64,000 nt of DNA from Smittia aterrima. Lineage: Eukaryota; Arthropoda; Insecta; Diptera; Chironomidae. The position numbers and the translations under genes are program-made. Where the stretch lies: assembly GCA_033063855.1 (NCBI GenBank), contig CP093829.1, positions 3,420,243 through 3,484,242 of the forward strand, in the 5' to 3' direction. Of this stretch, positions 11,298-24,072 are shown piece after piece (position 1 is the first letter of the stretch; the number at the start of each line of letters is the position of its first letter). The notes beneath the pieces are model-generated. The model saw only the letters and a program-made list of their open reading frames with translations, was not told the DNA's origin and made no database searches.

Positions 11298-12712
11298 GAG
11301 TTTTTTAAATTAAAATTTTCAATCAACAATTGTTTCACTTTTTGCTCTAAACTTTTAGTAATTTCCACGACGAGAGCTTTTAACCGACGTCGACTTAACC
11401 GATCGTATTCGATGAGTTTCTTAAGTTTACTTATTTCAGCTTCTTGTGACTTTGTTGAGCTCTTTTGATTTAACGCGAGTGACGCTGACTAAAAAAACAA
11501 TTGAAAGTTCAATGAGTTTGACAAAAAAGCGAGAAATGTTCTTACGACAGTATTCAAAGCACTTTGAAGATTATCTGTCAGCGCTGAATTGATTTGCTCC
11601 ATTGATGATATTTTCTGATGAAAGTCAGATTCTCTGTTGCTATCTAACATACTCTGCTCTTTGATTATCAGATTAAGTCTCTCAATCTCCTTGTTCAAGT
11701 CTTCTTTCTCTTTTTTATGTTTTCCCTTCAACTCTTCCACATCTCGCTCAACTTTTGATGATGCTACGTCAATGACATTTCCGATCGTTTTCGCGAGATT
11801 GTTGAGCTCTTCTTCTATTTGATGTTTTTCCCTTCGCAATGTTTGATTTTCCATGAGGGCCTCGTCCGCCACGTTCGTTGCTTCACAAAGTTTATTGTAC
11901 GAAGTTGTTGACTGTTCTAATTGCTCTTTGTTTAACGCAGCAGCTTCTTGAAAGCATATCTCGGCTTCCTCCTTCTCTTTCATCGTCGTCTTAAGTCTCT
12001 CGACTAAATCAAGATTATGCTTTTGAAGCGTCAATTGCTTTTGTTGCATATCTCGACACGTTTTCGCAAGAATCTCGAATTTTCTTTTAGTCTCCGCCAA
12101 ATCTTTTTTCAGTAAATTTATCTCGGAAGTGTACTTAGCCTCAACCTAAAAAATATTTTCGGGACCTGCATAACATTTTCGTGAACTGAATGCTCAATAG
12201 CAAACCTGCGATAAGGATTGAATGGGAATTTCTTTTTCGAGAACTGCCGCGGTCTTTCTCCACAAACTCTCGTACATCTCCTTCTCCTACAATCAAATCA
12301 AGAGAAAGATTTACGAACTGCTGAAGTGATTTACTATCGAAACTACCTTAACAAGATTGAGATTTTGGTTCCTTAAGTTGTAGAAAATTTTATCAGCGAC
12401 CGCCACGTAATCGTTTCGAAATTTATCAATTGGATCGTCGGGTGGCTGGGACGCTGCGGTTGAGTTCTCTCCTAAAATAATTCGTCGGAGCTTTTCATTG
12501 TCTTCGTTAACACGTTTCGCTTCATTTTGTATTTCACTGACAAGAGCTTCATAATTGTTCATGAGTCGGAAAATTTCTCTGAAAAAGCAGAAAAGTTTTA
12601 ATTAGTTAGTCTAAGCTTCTACTTTGATATTAATTGAATTTACTGAATGTAAAGGTCCAAGTTCTCGGTCGACTCTTGTCGTGGCTGGCTTTGCTCTCCT
12701 TTCGTAGCCATT
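11294..12712 (-). CDS. Long coiled-coil protein (centrosomal/ciliary type)
   Basis: Start ATG at 12712 (MATKGEQSQPRQESTENLDL), with exon 1 joining in frame to MNNYEALVSEIQNEAKR. Further exons run about 12587-12346, 12292-12206, 12145-11546 and 11491-11294, ending in LLIENFNLKNS before TGA. About 400 residues, nearly all heptad-like coiled coil rich in Glu/Lys/Leu with few prolines. No enzyme domain is visible. I cannot name the family; the general look is that of centrosomal or basal-body coiled-coil proteins. Its head-to-head pairing with Chibby across a 151 bp promoter with an X-box-like site suggests, but does not prove, a ciliary role. Confidence 0.72.
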
Positions 12713-12863
12713 ATGCCGAAGGCTTAGAAATATATTTTCACTTGTTTTGGTTAAAACAAGAACAAGTGATAAACGGCACTGGTAACTACGACAACGAATT
12801 TTCATCAACAAAACAAAAATTTATTCTTCAACTTTTTCCTCTTTTTTTTTGTCCAACGAGAAA
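12713..12863. promoter_or_regulatory. Divergent promoter, coiled-coil gene / Chibby, with X-box-like site
   Basis: 151 bp between opposite start codons. Positions 12782-12795 read GTTGTCGTAGTTAC on the minus strand, matching the RFX X-box consensus RYYRYY-N1-3-RRYRAC at all but one position. It sits about 70 bp from each ATG, almost exactly in the centre. RFX factors drive ciliary genes through such sites in flies and nematodes. Confidence 0.55.
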
Positions 12864-13148
12864 ATGCCTATTTTCAAAAGAAAAGCCGCAAAGAAGCGGT
12901 TAATTGAATCACAAATCACAGAAGGTTTGGACGATTTTAAGAGCATCTCGTTAAATTTGTGCGACAAGAAGAATCTCAAGTTTGTCAATGGAGTTTGGCT
13001 TGTTCTCGGCAATCAAGCAACTGACAATGTCGATTCAACATCCGAGTTGGTCAAAGAAAACCAAAACCTCATAAAAGAAAATTTAATGCTCAACACGAAG
13101 ATGGAAATTCTCGTTGACATGTTGTCCGAGATGCTCGCAAAAGAGTAA
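12864..13148 (+). CDS. cby: Chibby homologue
   Basis: 94-residue single-exon homologue of Chibby, the small basal-body/transition-zone protein that also binds beta-catenin/Armadillo. Start chosen at ATG 12864 because MPIFKRKAAKKR matches the conserved MPxF basic N-terminus; the open frame upstream has no ATG. The core motif LKFVNGVWLVLGN corresponds to the family's LKFxxGxW block. A C-terminal leucine-zipper coiled coil follows (ENQNLIKENLMLNTKMEILV, then DMLSEMLAKE). Possible 3' UTR intron: a donor (ggtatgt) starts about 11 bp after the stop and an acceptor (attttag) lies near 13219. Confidence 0.88.
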   Translation: MPIFKRKAAKKRLIESQITEGLDDFKSISLNLCDKKNLKFVNGVWLVLGNQATDNVDSTSELVKENQNLIKENLMLNTKMEILVDMLSEMLAKE

Positions 13149-14193
13149 TTCGTTGAAGGTATGTTGTGTTTAATGTGAAAGCACGAGAGTATGCTAAATG
13201 TTTTTTAATTTCATTTTAGTTGGGAACAAAGTTGATGAAAATAATTGAAGTTCCTAGCAGCCCAAAACTAACAACACAAAGCAGTTGCGGTGGTAACGAC
13301 TCGTACGAGCATGGAATGCATGTTAGAAACTAAAGAAATCCTCTTGTTAGCAGACCCTTTCATTTGATAAAAGTATCTAAGCCAAACTGATAAAATTTAA
13401 AACTCAGACTCTCATTTCCTCTCATCTATCCGAGATTTCACTCCTTTATGGACCACTGGAAAGGAGAGCTTTTCAATCGGATCAAAGTTTAGTCGGAGAG
13501 GAAATTTCATTGTGAAAAGACGTAATTTTTTAATGATAAAAGTTTAAGTACTCAGGATAATAAATAAAAGTGCTTAGCGATTGCCATAAATCATTCGCGA
13601 GACATTTATCGTGAAACGCATGAATTGTACTTAAAATCCGAAAACATTTTTTGCTTGTCGAGTGTTGAGAGTTTGTGATTGTTCTTCTTTCAAAGCGTCA
13701 GACAGTTCATGTCATTGAAAATATGTTAATCGAAAGGTAAAGCTCAAAGTTTCCTCAAAGTGAATTTCATTATCGTCGTTCAAATGCAAAAATTTTCCTT
13801 TTCGATAATTTCGTGAACGAGGGTGAAAAATGATTTTGCGAGCATTCGACTGAAGATGAGAAAACTCGGTGGGAAAGCTGATTGGAAAATTCCATGAAGC
13901 GAGCTAATCGTGGAAATGCTCTGGAAGTTTTTTCATTTAATCGTCACATTGTCCACACATTTCTCGTTCATTGTTTATCGAACTTGATGGAAAAACAATT
14001 TTATCGATAATTTAACATTCTAAGTCAATTATGTGGAAAAATCTTTGCGATTAACCGAAAAGAATTTAAAATAAATTTCTCTCCCCTCACGATAACAATT
14101 TTATTTCTGCTTGTTTCAGCACTTCCTCTTGAATGAACGTAAAGAAGAAAGAAATAAAACTAAACTAGATTGAATCCGCCTCCGTAGGAAAAA
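13149..14193. other. Spacer: Chibby 3' UTR and promoter/5' UTR of EGF gene
   Basis: No coding exon supported. A likely 5' UTR intron acceptor (tgtttcag) lies near 14119, followed by about 74 bp of leader to the ATG at 14194. Near 13999-14010 is the palindrome TTATCGATAA, which contains the TATCGATA core of the fly DRE element. Its distance from the start makes function uncertain. Confidence 0.5.
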
Positions 14194-17100
14194 ATGTCGC
14201 AGCATAAAGTTTTCAAATTACTCTTGCTCGGATCTTTTATCTCGTTAATATCTTCGAAAAGTCTAATCCCTCCTCCCGCAAATACAACGGTGACAACAAC
14301 ATCAACAACAGCTCAAGTGCCAACAGTTAACAATCAAAATGAAGGCTCATCAGCTTTAGAAACTTCGAAAGCGTCAGTGGTCACTCATTCGAGTGAAGAT
14401 GTTGTTAGTTTTGGAATTCGTTCGTTTACCGTTGAAGTTTCGTCTAACGAAAAGCTTTCAACTGTTCCCAATAGAACTAAACAAGTTTCCTCGACTACGA
14501 CGTTGTCAAGTATAAGCGACACTCTAAGCTCTACATCCACTGAATCAGCAACTGTCCTTCCAACGATTTCAACGAAATCGCACGAGGAGAGTTCAACTGA
14601 AAAGTTGGAAACTGTGCAAACACAGACGGAGCCAAAAAACGAGAAAAGCGACGCGTTGAATGAGATCTCAATCGATAAAAAATTGGACAATGGACTTTAC
14701 CGAATCAAAATAGGCGAAATAACCACCAGCGAGTTCAACAATGCGATGCTTTTTAGTGAACGTGACGAGGATAATTTACTCTCGAATGCTCCAATTCACC
14801 ATGAGCAGGCCAAAGTAAATATCGACGACTTTTTTCCATCAAAGAACGAAGATTTTAATCTGGTCGTTGGCGAAAAAGTTTTGAACACGAAAAGCAATCA
14901 AGATGAAACCCGTAGCACGACTCAAAGCGACACGAGTATGAAGACATCAAATATTTCCACAACCAATATCGAAATTGAATTATTCGGGGACTCCACGAGA
15001 GACGAAGCAAACAATACAACGGAGGAGAAAATTTCTGATGCTTCATACATGTCGAGACGTTCGAAGAAATTTGATCCGTCGATGACTCCGCAGAAAACTT
15101 CCTCCGCCAACATTCACGATATCGGAATGACAAAGTTCAATTTTGATAAACCTGCCAACACGTCTCGTCAATCGATTAACGGCAGCCCCGAGTTCTCAAC
15201 TACAAAATTCTATAATAGCAAGGAATTGCACAACAACATTCTCTACAAAAGTCAACAGCTCTCGTCAAAATCCAACAATTCAAAAGTTGCAACAACTACG
15301 AGTAAGGTCGAGAGCAAAGCGACAAAAGAGAAAACCGCTTCACTCAAGAAACGGATGTCGTTAGTTCCGACAGCAAACTCTCGTATGTTGTCAAGGCTCG
15401 AGGAGAAAATGATTGCTCTGGATTGTGAACTGCAAAGTTTGTCAACTGACTCAAGCGTATGGCGTGGAAACGAAACCCACGAACTTAATCTTCCTGTAAC
15501 GGTGAGTGTGAAGAAATGCTTTTCTAGATTTTCATCTTAGAAGCGTAAAAGTCAAAAGGAGATTAGCTTGGCAAAACCGATTTTGTTTGTGCTTGCATAA
15601 GCTAGAGGGGAAGGCTCTGAAGGAGGAGGAATGCCATTATTTAGTTACCAAAAATATTTGCCATTACTTTCATGAGATTACCTTGTTAAAATTCCACATT
15701 TTCACCCTATCACTGCGTTCGCAAAAGGGGTTTCCAGATAATTTGTTTAACCCTCTGACAGTCTCTTTAATTGTTTATGCGAATACTTGAGCTTCATCAT
15801 GATGAAGTGAAGAAAAACACTGTGGGAAACTAAATCCTCTGCAATTATACTTTCTAATGGACACTTTAGACTCCGGAGAACTGTTCAACCGACGACTGTC
15901 TGCCGATGATTATTTCCTGGGAAGCTTCTGCCGACATTCAGTCAGGCGATGTTCTTATCGTGGAGATCGATGACACGTTTCTGGTAGCGCCAGATTTGAA
16001 GAATAAGACGGGCGACAAGACGTGAGTTTACATCCGATTTCTCTTCAAATCGACAGCGATTTCATTTCCATTTGTTATCGCTCCAAAGAGTTATCGCAAA
16101 ATCGATATTTTCCCGAGTTTACCTGGCGAGAAGAGAACTCACGCTTGAATTACTCTGAAAAATATGTTTTTGCCAACTTTTTTTATTCCCTCTCATGATT
16201 GCTGATTAATCATAAATATTTGAATCAATTGATTCGTTGTTTTCCATTCATTCGTAACTTTAGCGTTCATCATAACAATGCGGCTGTTTATCAAGTTACC
16301 CGTTTAGGGCATGAGCATTGCGACATAACTGAGGGCGAGCTGTGAGATAAATTGCGAAATGTCTCGAAAGAAATGTTTGCCAATGTTTTTTTTTTCTTCC
16401 CTTTTTCCTCTTAGTTTGGACATCACTCCATTGATTGTCGATGAAAGGAAGCTCGTTACACTTTACGATAAAGACTTGACTGAAGGAATCAATCTTCTGA
16501 TTGGTAGGCAAAATAAACTTTCCCAAATTGTTAGAATAACAAAAAAGGAATCCTTCTCATTCCTTTAGTCGTTTCTGAGCTGTGGAACCAACAATGCGTT
16601 CGGTTGCGAGTAAATGTAAAGTCCGACAACTGTGGAGATAATTCAGAATGTTCGGGAAAGGGAATTTGTTTCTCCAACACGTCCATGGTCAGTTTCATGC
16701 ATTAAGTGTTTAAATCATAAACATCATAAAGATCCTCTCTCTCTGTATCTTCTTCTATATCTTCTCCTTTAACCCATTAAAGGAAGGGTATGAGTGCGAA
16801 TGCTGTAGCGGATATGTTGGGCCTCATTGCGAGGAAATTGATGCTTGTACGCCCTCGCCATGCACAAACAATGGGATTTGTGTAGACTTGTCGCAAGGCC
16901 ACGAAGGAAACTCCTATCAATGTTTATGTCCCTATGGTGAGTGTCGTTAAGTGTCTCGAGACAGGTTTTATTACAAATGATTTGGTTTTTCCCTGAAGAT
17001 GTGTCTGCGGCAAATTTAAAATAATTTTTTATTCAACAGGCTACAAAGGCAAGAACTGTCAATTTGAGGCAGACCCTTGCAGTCCCTCGCAATGCTTAAA

Positions 17101-18699
17101 CGGTGGAACTTGTGTAACGAGCACGTCCAACAGCAAGTAAAACTTTCCCCGACACTTTTTATCAATTGAACGATTGATTTTATCACTAACCCGTCCTTTA
17201 GGTCTGCAAACTCTACCTTTCCATTCAGATGCGAATGTCCGCAAGGATACACAGGTGAGCGTGTTTATATTATTCAAGCATTTCGTTTCTTGAATCTTTT
17301 CTTTACCTAAAATTCGAAAACTACTACAGGACCACTTTGTCAGCATAACCTGAACGAATGCGAATCGTCACCATGTGTTCATGGGATTTGTGTGGATCAA
17401 GAGGACGGCTTTCGATGCTTTTGTCAGCCGGGTAAAAAGAGTTTTTCCTTTTCCTTTTGGGTCTGTCTAATGACGCGTTTAACCTCTCGATTCTCCGAAA
17501 GGCTTTTCTGGAGATTTATGCAACTTTGAGTACAATGAATGTGACTCTAATCCTTGTGTCAATGGAGGCCAATGCATTGATCACATTGGAGGATTTTCCT
17601 GTCAATGCACGAAAGGTTATCAAGGCAACCGGTGCCACATCAAAGTAAATTGTTTAACAATTGGATCAAGCGAGTTTGTGATGAAATTTATTTTTAATTC
17701 CTCTAGATTGACTTCTGCGCTCAGAATCCTTGTGAAGATGGTTATCGTTGCGTGGATCATGGCGATGAATATTCTTGTGTTTGCCCCGGCTCGGGTAACC
17801 ACAATGTCCCTGATTGCACTGAAGTCCCTCGACTAGTAAATAACTTTTATCTCCTTTGCTATTTTGTTGTGCTCATAAAAATTGTTTCCAGCTTTGCACA
17901 ACGAATCCTTGCTCGAACGGTGGAACGTGTTGGACTTCTGATGAATCATTTTATTGCGCTTGTCGTCCCGGTTTCACTGGAAAACTCTGCGAAGGTTAGT
18001 TTGCTCTCTCGACTGTTTGTTTAATGAAATTTCATTAAAAATTTCTGTTTTAAAATAAAATCTCGGGTTTAGAAGACTTTGTGATCGACACGGTCGTGAG
18101 CTCAAGTGAGCTTCTCTCTGATGTGTCGGATAAAAATGTGATTACTTTCGACGATTCCCGAGAAGATTTGGACGATAAAGAAGATTTCAGAGGACATAAC
18201 ACTTACATCACGACTGGGTTTTTGCTGTTGTCGCTCGCAGCTGCTGCGGTAAATTGGTTTTGCATTAAGCACGAATATTCAAATTTTCATTTTGTCGAAT
18301 CTCATGATTAGACACGACACTTGCCAGCATATTTTTTTCCTCTCTCCCGCTTGATTACAATCCAATGACATTACTTTGAACCATTCTCTCCCTCTCGATC
18401 TATCTCATTAGGTGACGATAATGCACTGCAAACACAAACCGAACTATAAACGATTCTCAGTTAACCGTCATCAACTGATTCCGTTCTTCAGTCGAAAGAG
18501 CAAAGCTGATAAAGACATCGAGCACAGCAAGCACTGGCTGAGTGGAAAAAATTCATCGTTTTTTGCGGAGAATCACATTACATTGAAGAGCAGTCAGCAA
18601 CCACCGCAACGGCATATTCCGAGCAGTCTCTCGAACTCACTCGGGAACGAGATGCATTGCAGCTTCAGCGAGTCCCAGCAGCTTCCGTTGATTCCATGA
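14194..18699 (+). CDS. EGF-repeat type I membrane protein with Ser/Thr-rich ectodomain (weary-like?)
   Basis: Twelve-exon gene: 14194-15501, 15870-16021, 16415-16503, 16569-16687, 16783-16936, 17040-17136, 17202-17254, 17330-17431, 17502-17644, 17707-17835, 17892-17995, 18073-18248, 18412-18699 (borders by eye, so the count may be off by one). Order: signal peptide (KVFKLLLLGSFISLIS), about 400 residues of Ser/Thr-rich mucin-like sequence, a cysteine-bearing domain (PENCSTDDCLPMIISWE), about seven tandem EGF-like repeats (for example PCVNGGQCIDHIGGFSCQC), then one TM helix (TTGFLLLSLAAAAVTI) and a basic cytoplasmic tail. Several repeats carry the DxxEC pattern typical of calcium-binding EGFs. 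Probably a cell-surface adhesion or Notch-pathway-type protein. The layout resembles the fly gene weary, but I cannot confirm orthology. Confidence 0.82.
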
Positions 18700-19682
18700 G
18701 TATGAGATGATTATAGTATCGAAAGTTATTTTGCTCACTATTGAAAAGAAGATTTTTATTTCGTTGTTATCAAGATTAATAATTAGTTTCTCAATACGAT
18801 TGTGCCAAATTTTGAAAATATTTATAGAAATAATCTCCGCAATTCTCCTTAGGCCCTAAAATTTTTAATGTTCGACATACGAACATTTCGCATCATCCTC
18901 TAAAAGAGTGACTTCAATTACCAAAGCAAAACGTCCAGATCTGTAAATTATCTGTTTACGCTTTTCTACGTTTTCTAAACATTTTCACCAAAAAAAGCGT
19001 TGACATGATTTATAGATCTTCCATCCAATAAGCCTGCTCGTCATTAAGGCGAGCAAACTCTTTCTCTCTCTAGTTTTTAACTTGACCTAAAGCCAACTTT
19101 TTCTCCAAGACTATCTCAGTAGATAAATCTCTTCTATCTAGATTTTCCGTCAACTCTGCTTAAATACAATAATAAACAACGTGATCCATACTTTTAGAGA
19201 AGAGTCCTTAGATAATTATATTGCCGATAACATTTTCCGTTCGATATAAAAAGTTTCCTCGGTTGATTTGCTTTTCATGTTGGTGCGCGTTGTTGTGTTC
19301 GTAGACACAATGTTAAGCCATTAAGTTTCCATTTCATAATTTGAAAAAGAGTCTAAGCACTTAGCTTATACCTAAAGTCCTCCCAAAGCATATGAAGTAA
19401 AAAAAAAGTCTTAATGGAAAAAAGTTTGACTGTAGACGGCTACAGCTTGCGCATTTTAAAGAAAAAAAATATTTGTAAATAAATTTTATAACATAAGGCA
19501 ATGTTTTTTTCTATTTTTATTGCACTTGAGGAAGAATTTTAATGTTATTTATGCTGTAAAAAAACTGTAGTTTTATTCAAACGAGATTTTCGGTTTATTT
19601 ATTTTCAGAGAAAGTTTTTTCATTAGCACGAGATGTGAAATAGAAATCGATTTATTGGCAAAGCTTTTAAAGTTCGTTTAAA
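18700..19682. other. Convergent 3' UTR spacer
   Basis: About 980 bp, AT-rich, with no supported exon, between the stop of the EGF-repeat gene (+) and the stop of the MFSD6-like gene (-). Presumably both 3' UTRs. Confidence 0.5.
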
Positions 19683-22600
19683 CTATTCTTTCGTTTCATC
19701 AATCTTACTTTTGACATCGTCAACCGTTGACTTCATTGCTTCTTGAATTTGCGCTTTGTCGACTTCGTAGATTGGCTTCATTGGTCGTGGACTTTGTCCG
19801 AGTTCTCTAGCGTTGAGTTTATCAACTTCCTCTTCAGGTATTGAGTCTCGTCGCTCAGTGTCTTGCTGAAATTTTTTTTGTACATCAAAAAGTTTTCTTT
19901 TCCGACATTTAAAAGTTTCAAACTCTAAATGATGAATCGAGAAGAAAAATTCAAATGAAGCTCATGCGGAGAATTTTAAAGAGAAACGATGAAGCATCCA
20001 CTAATTCAAAGAAGAATTTCAATGATTTCATGCTGCAAGTTGTCTATCAAAGTTAAAAGGAAGAAGCAGAGGAAGAAGTTAAAAAGTTGCTAATGATCTA
20101 AATTGCGAACTAACCCGCAGATAATTTCTCAAAGTGTCGATCTCTATGTCACCACTTGACTTCAGAGAATAAAGCAAACCACTTTGATGATGAGTTTTCC
20201 TTTGCTTTGTGAGCATCGTTGGCTCAATGTCCTAAGAAGAAAGAAGAATTAAATTTCCTTATCACGAACAGTTTCAGTAAACAAAGTTTTCAGTTACTAA
20301 CTTCATCAAGAACCTCAATAAAGCTCGGCTGCGAAATGTTCTTGCTGCTGAAATTGTTAAAGAGCTTTGGAGCGCTAGTGTGAATCGACTTCAGAGATTG
20401 ATCAGAGTTCTTCTCGTCCTTTCGTAATTGGGGATTTGAAGTCTTTCCGTGATTGATTTCCAATGCTGATTTAAGCAAATCCACTTTCGATGCGCTTCCA
20501 CTTTTAGCGCTGCTGATTGTGTAACTGCTCCGACGTCGAATTAGCGAATCGATATCCGCCTTTGAGCCTCGATGCGATAAAGAAGTCAAGGATCCCATTT
20601 GATTGAATTTAAACATCAAAGACAAACGCTCTTGAGACATTCCCGTCGATGCATCTTGAGTCTTCGGCTCGGGAGAAGCTTTCTCGTTATCTCCGTTTTC
20701 TCCATTCTCAGGTTCATCATCAACCTGAACAAAAAAGTTTAATTCTACGAATAAATTTCAAGAGATTTCTTCTTACCAAATCAAACTTTTTCAGCCAAAT
20801 CATGTGAATAATTTTATATGCTAAGCCGCCAGCAACAGCGACAAGTCCCATATATCGAAAAGCATCTCTCGTTCCAACTTCGCCGATAAGGAATCCTCCA
20901 CTGAACGATCCGGAGCCGCGACCAAGAGAGAAATGTGCCATTCCTAAAACGCCAATCAGGGTTGCAAGAAGATTCTTTGGAGCTAAGATACTGCAATAAG
21001 TTGCTGCTGCCACCCACATCAGATGACATGAGAGAGCTTCCATCGCTTCGAAGGGAAAGCACCACCAGGAATTTTCAATAAACGAATACCCAACAAGGCG
21101 AATTGCGTGAGAAAAGAAAGCAATCACAATCAAATTGACATGCCCGAAGATTCTCGTGATTTTCTCAGCTGTGTAAAGGAATGGAATGCTGCTTACTGTT
21201 CCCACAGTGATTGTTATACCAAGCAAATAGTTTGGCGCTCCGAGTTCCTTTAAATACAAGAATAAGAAGCTTTCGATGAAGCCCCAGAAGTTTCCTAGCA
21301 CGAACAAGAAGAGAATGAAGCAGATAACGTGAGGCATCTTCAATAAATTCCATAAATCCCTGAAAACATTATCCGCTGGCAATTTATCGCCAAGCGGCAT
21401 CAGAAAGACGGAGATGCAGCTGATGACAAGAAGGAAGTCGTACATGTAAAAGGCTGACGAGTAATCTGTGTAGCCAAGCTCTCTTGAGTAATAATCGATC
21501 AGCTAGAAGGAAAACAAATTGAACAACAAAGCTTATGAAATCAACAGACAAAAAACTTACGATTCCTGTTATCGGAGAAAAGATTGCCATGCCAAACATT
21601 GAAAATAATCTCTCACGACCGAAGTCTCCTCCGAATTTCTCAATCATTGCCAAAGCAATTGGATCCATCATCGTCACACCGCCGGAAAGCATTGTCGTTC
21701 CAAGAAATCTTAACAAGAAATAAATCCAAAAGACGTTGTCATCACTTTCTTTATAATCAGGTGGACAAATCTCGGGACCGCCTCGAAGAAACTCGCATTT
21801 CTGAACCATACAATCTTCAGCAAGTTCTCTTAATTTCTCATCGGAAATTGTTATGTTGTGACGAAGAACGAGGCCGCCGCAACGTAAATCTTCTTCTTGC
21901 AACTCAGTGACATTGACGCCTTTCGACCAAAGCAATTTCTCGCCGAATCTTTGAATGAAATCTGTTACATTGTCTTCATGATCGTCTTCAATTTCAATTC
22001 CAAGTTGCTCAATTGGATCACCGAGATCTGGATGCATGTCGAGTAGGAAGAAAGCTGATTCGTTACTACCAGCGACCCAACTTTCTTCTTCACTCTCCAG
22101 TTCAAAATCTTCGTAATTGTCTGTCGAGTTCAAAGACGTTCGGTTCATATTACGTCCCGACGCCTCTTGACGAAGTGGAAGGTCTGTTGTTGTGGAATCA
22201 AAAATGTTCTTCTCTCTCGTTTGGTTTTGCTTCTTTTTGCTGACTTTAAAATTCAAATCGCTCAAAGGATCTTTTTTAATGACTCGAGGGAGAGGAGATT
22301 TCGTTGGCTTGGAAATGATTTCAATTTTCGGATTTTGTTCGAGTAAAACGCAATGATCAACGCACGAATCTACAATGATATTGAATGATATTGAATGAAG
22401 GATGGCGTAGACTAAAAAGGTTCAACGAAATATACGAACCGACAACGATATTAATTTCTTCCTCTTCAGGACATTCACGAGATGGGCAAGGCGACCACCA
22501 GACCTAAAATATATCAAGTTCCACTTCGTTCAAAGCTCTCAAACAAAAATATCTTAAAGCTCACTTCAACATTTCCTGTTTGAGGATGTCGCATGACATA

Positions 22601-23306
22601 AGATGCTGGAACCACACCAGGAATCTCTTGTTGTGGAATAATGAATAGCGCGTGATGGAAAACCGCATTAAGAAGAAGAGTAAACAGCAGCACAGGCTTG
22701 TACTTTCCGAATTTGTCAACAAGGAAACCTGTGATTGGCGGCGCCAGAAACGTCGTGAAGGGTAACGCGAGATAAATTATAGCGATTTCCTCGACAGTGA
22801 TACCTATGCTTTGCATGTGAATAGTCAAGTATGGCAGGAGAGATGAAGTTGCTGAAAAATTGAGAGAGCTTGATTTGAAAACTTCTCTGGCTTTTTAAGT
22901 TAGTTTCTCTAAACTTCTGACAATGAAACTTTTCATGACGCTCAAGCAAATAATTTTCAGCTTGCGGGGGCTGACACAAAATATATTTATCATACTCAAT
23001 GTGCATGTAATTTTTTACTTTTCTTCTCTCGCTCACTCTCTCGAACAAAAGTCCTCGCGATAAAGAATTAAATTTGTCATAATAAAAAAGTTTCGTTGAT
23101 GTTCATTTAAAAAGTTCCACAACGACTTTTATAAAGCTGACATAATCGAATCAGCTTTTGTCTAATTATTTACCTCCGTGCATGACGAACAATGTTACTT
23201 TTAGCATAAGCAAATTGGGATTTATTCCTCGTTTGTGGCAAAATTGTGCATAAGAGGATTTGTCAGCACTGTCCTCCGAATTAGTTTGAGTCTCATCGGC
23301 CTTCAT
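19683..23306 (-). CDS. MFSD6-like major facilitator transporter
   Basis: Multi-pass major facilitator family protein of the MFSD6 type; substrate unknown to me. Exons about 23306-23174, 22851-22565, 22503-22440, 22369-21561, 21503-20739, about 20723-20302, 20232-20117 and 19868-19683. The start (MKADETQTNSEDS) lies just before the first helix (NLLMLKVTLFVMHG). The family signature LPYLTIHMQSIGITVEEIAI is followed by LPFTTFLAPPITGFLVDKFG, which carries the MFS motif-A-like GxLxDKxG. A large luminal/extracellular loop (exons 3-4, rich in Cys and acidic residues) precedes the second bundle, as in MFSD6. The cytoplasmic C-terminus is long and Ser-rich (GSKADIDSLIRRRSSYTISS). Confidence 0.87.
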
Positions 23307-24072
23307 TCTGAAGCTTTTTTGTTATAATTAATAACTTAACAAGATTCACTGAGGCTAAAACACTTTAAAGTTTCACTCTGCCTCAGTTTTACTTTGATTA
23401 ATGAATATATGACAAATAAATTTGTTATTTCCGTTTGTCTTTTCAAAAGCTTCACAACTTTCGTAATTCACTTTTCAAAGTTTAGCGTCAGCTGATCGAA
23501 CGAAAGTGAGCTCGAGTTTCTTGCTCAATCACACTCAGGATAATGAGATAAACGAAATTATTTATCCATTAGCCTTCTCTCGGAACACTTGGAACACGGT
23601 TATAGTCTCGACAACTGATTGCACACTAAAAGGTCTCGTGAGATATTCTGCGATTGTGGCTAATTTAAGAAGTCATAAAAAGAATTGGAGAGAAGATGAG
23701 CGAATTATGCTCTTATCACTTAGGCGATGATTCTGAAAAGTAAGAAATATACAGAGCGAGATCATTCCTGATAAAAGCTTTGTGATTGAAAGATTTCCTT
23801 CTGAGAAAAACCCAAAAGTAAAATATGGGCAGCTTCATGACTTTTATTTCAGTTCAAAGTCGAATACTTCATGACAATTTATCTTTGCGCAGAGCTTAAA
23901 TAAATACAGTAATGAAACTTAAACAATCTTTCGTCAATACGATAAGAACTCATTTGTTGAAATGAAGTTCTTAAAAAGTAAAGAAAGAATCCTCGACCAT
24001 TCTGAACTTTCTGATTGTTCATAGTTTAAACTTGTGCAAATAATTTAAAGTAATCTCTCCTCCTACTTAATA
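23307..24072. other. Spacer, promoter of MFSD6-like gene
   Basis: About 770 bp, AT-rich, no supported coding exon. Should contain the minus-strand promoter of the transporter and the 3' UTR of the geranylgeranyltransferase gene. Confidence 0.5.

Noticed and set aside
22373..22395. Short tandem repeat of AATGATATTG
   Set aside because: Only two to three units inside a small intron; too short to call a repeat feature.
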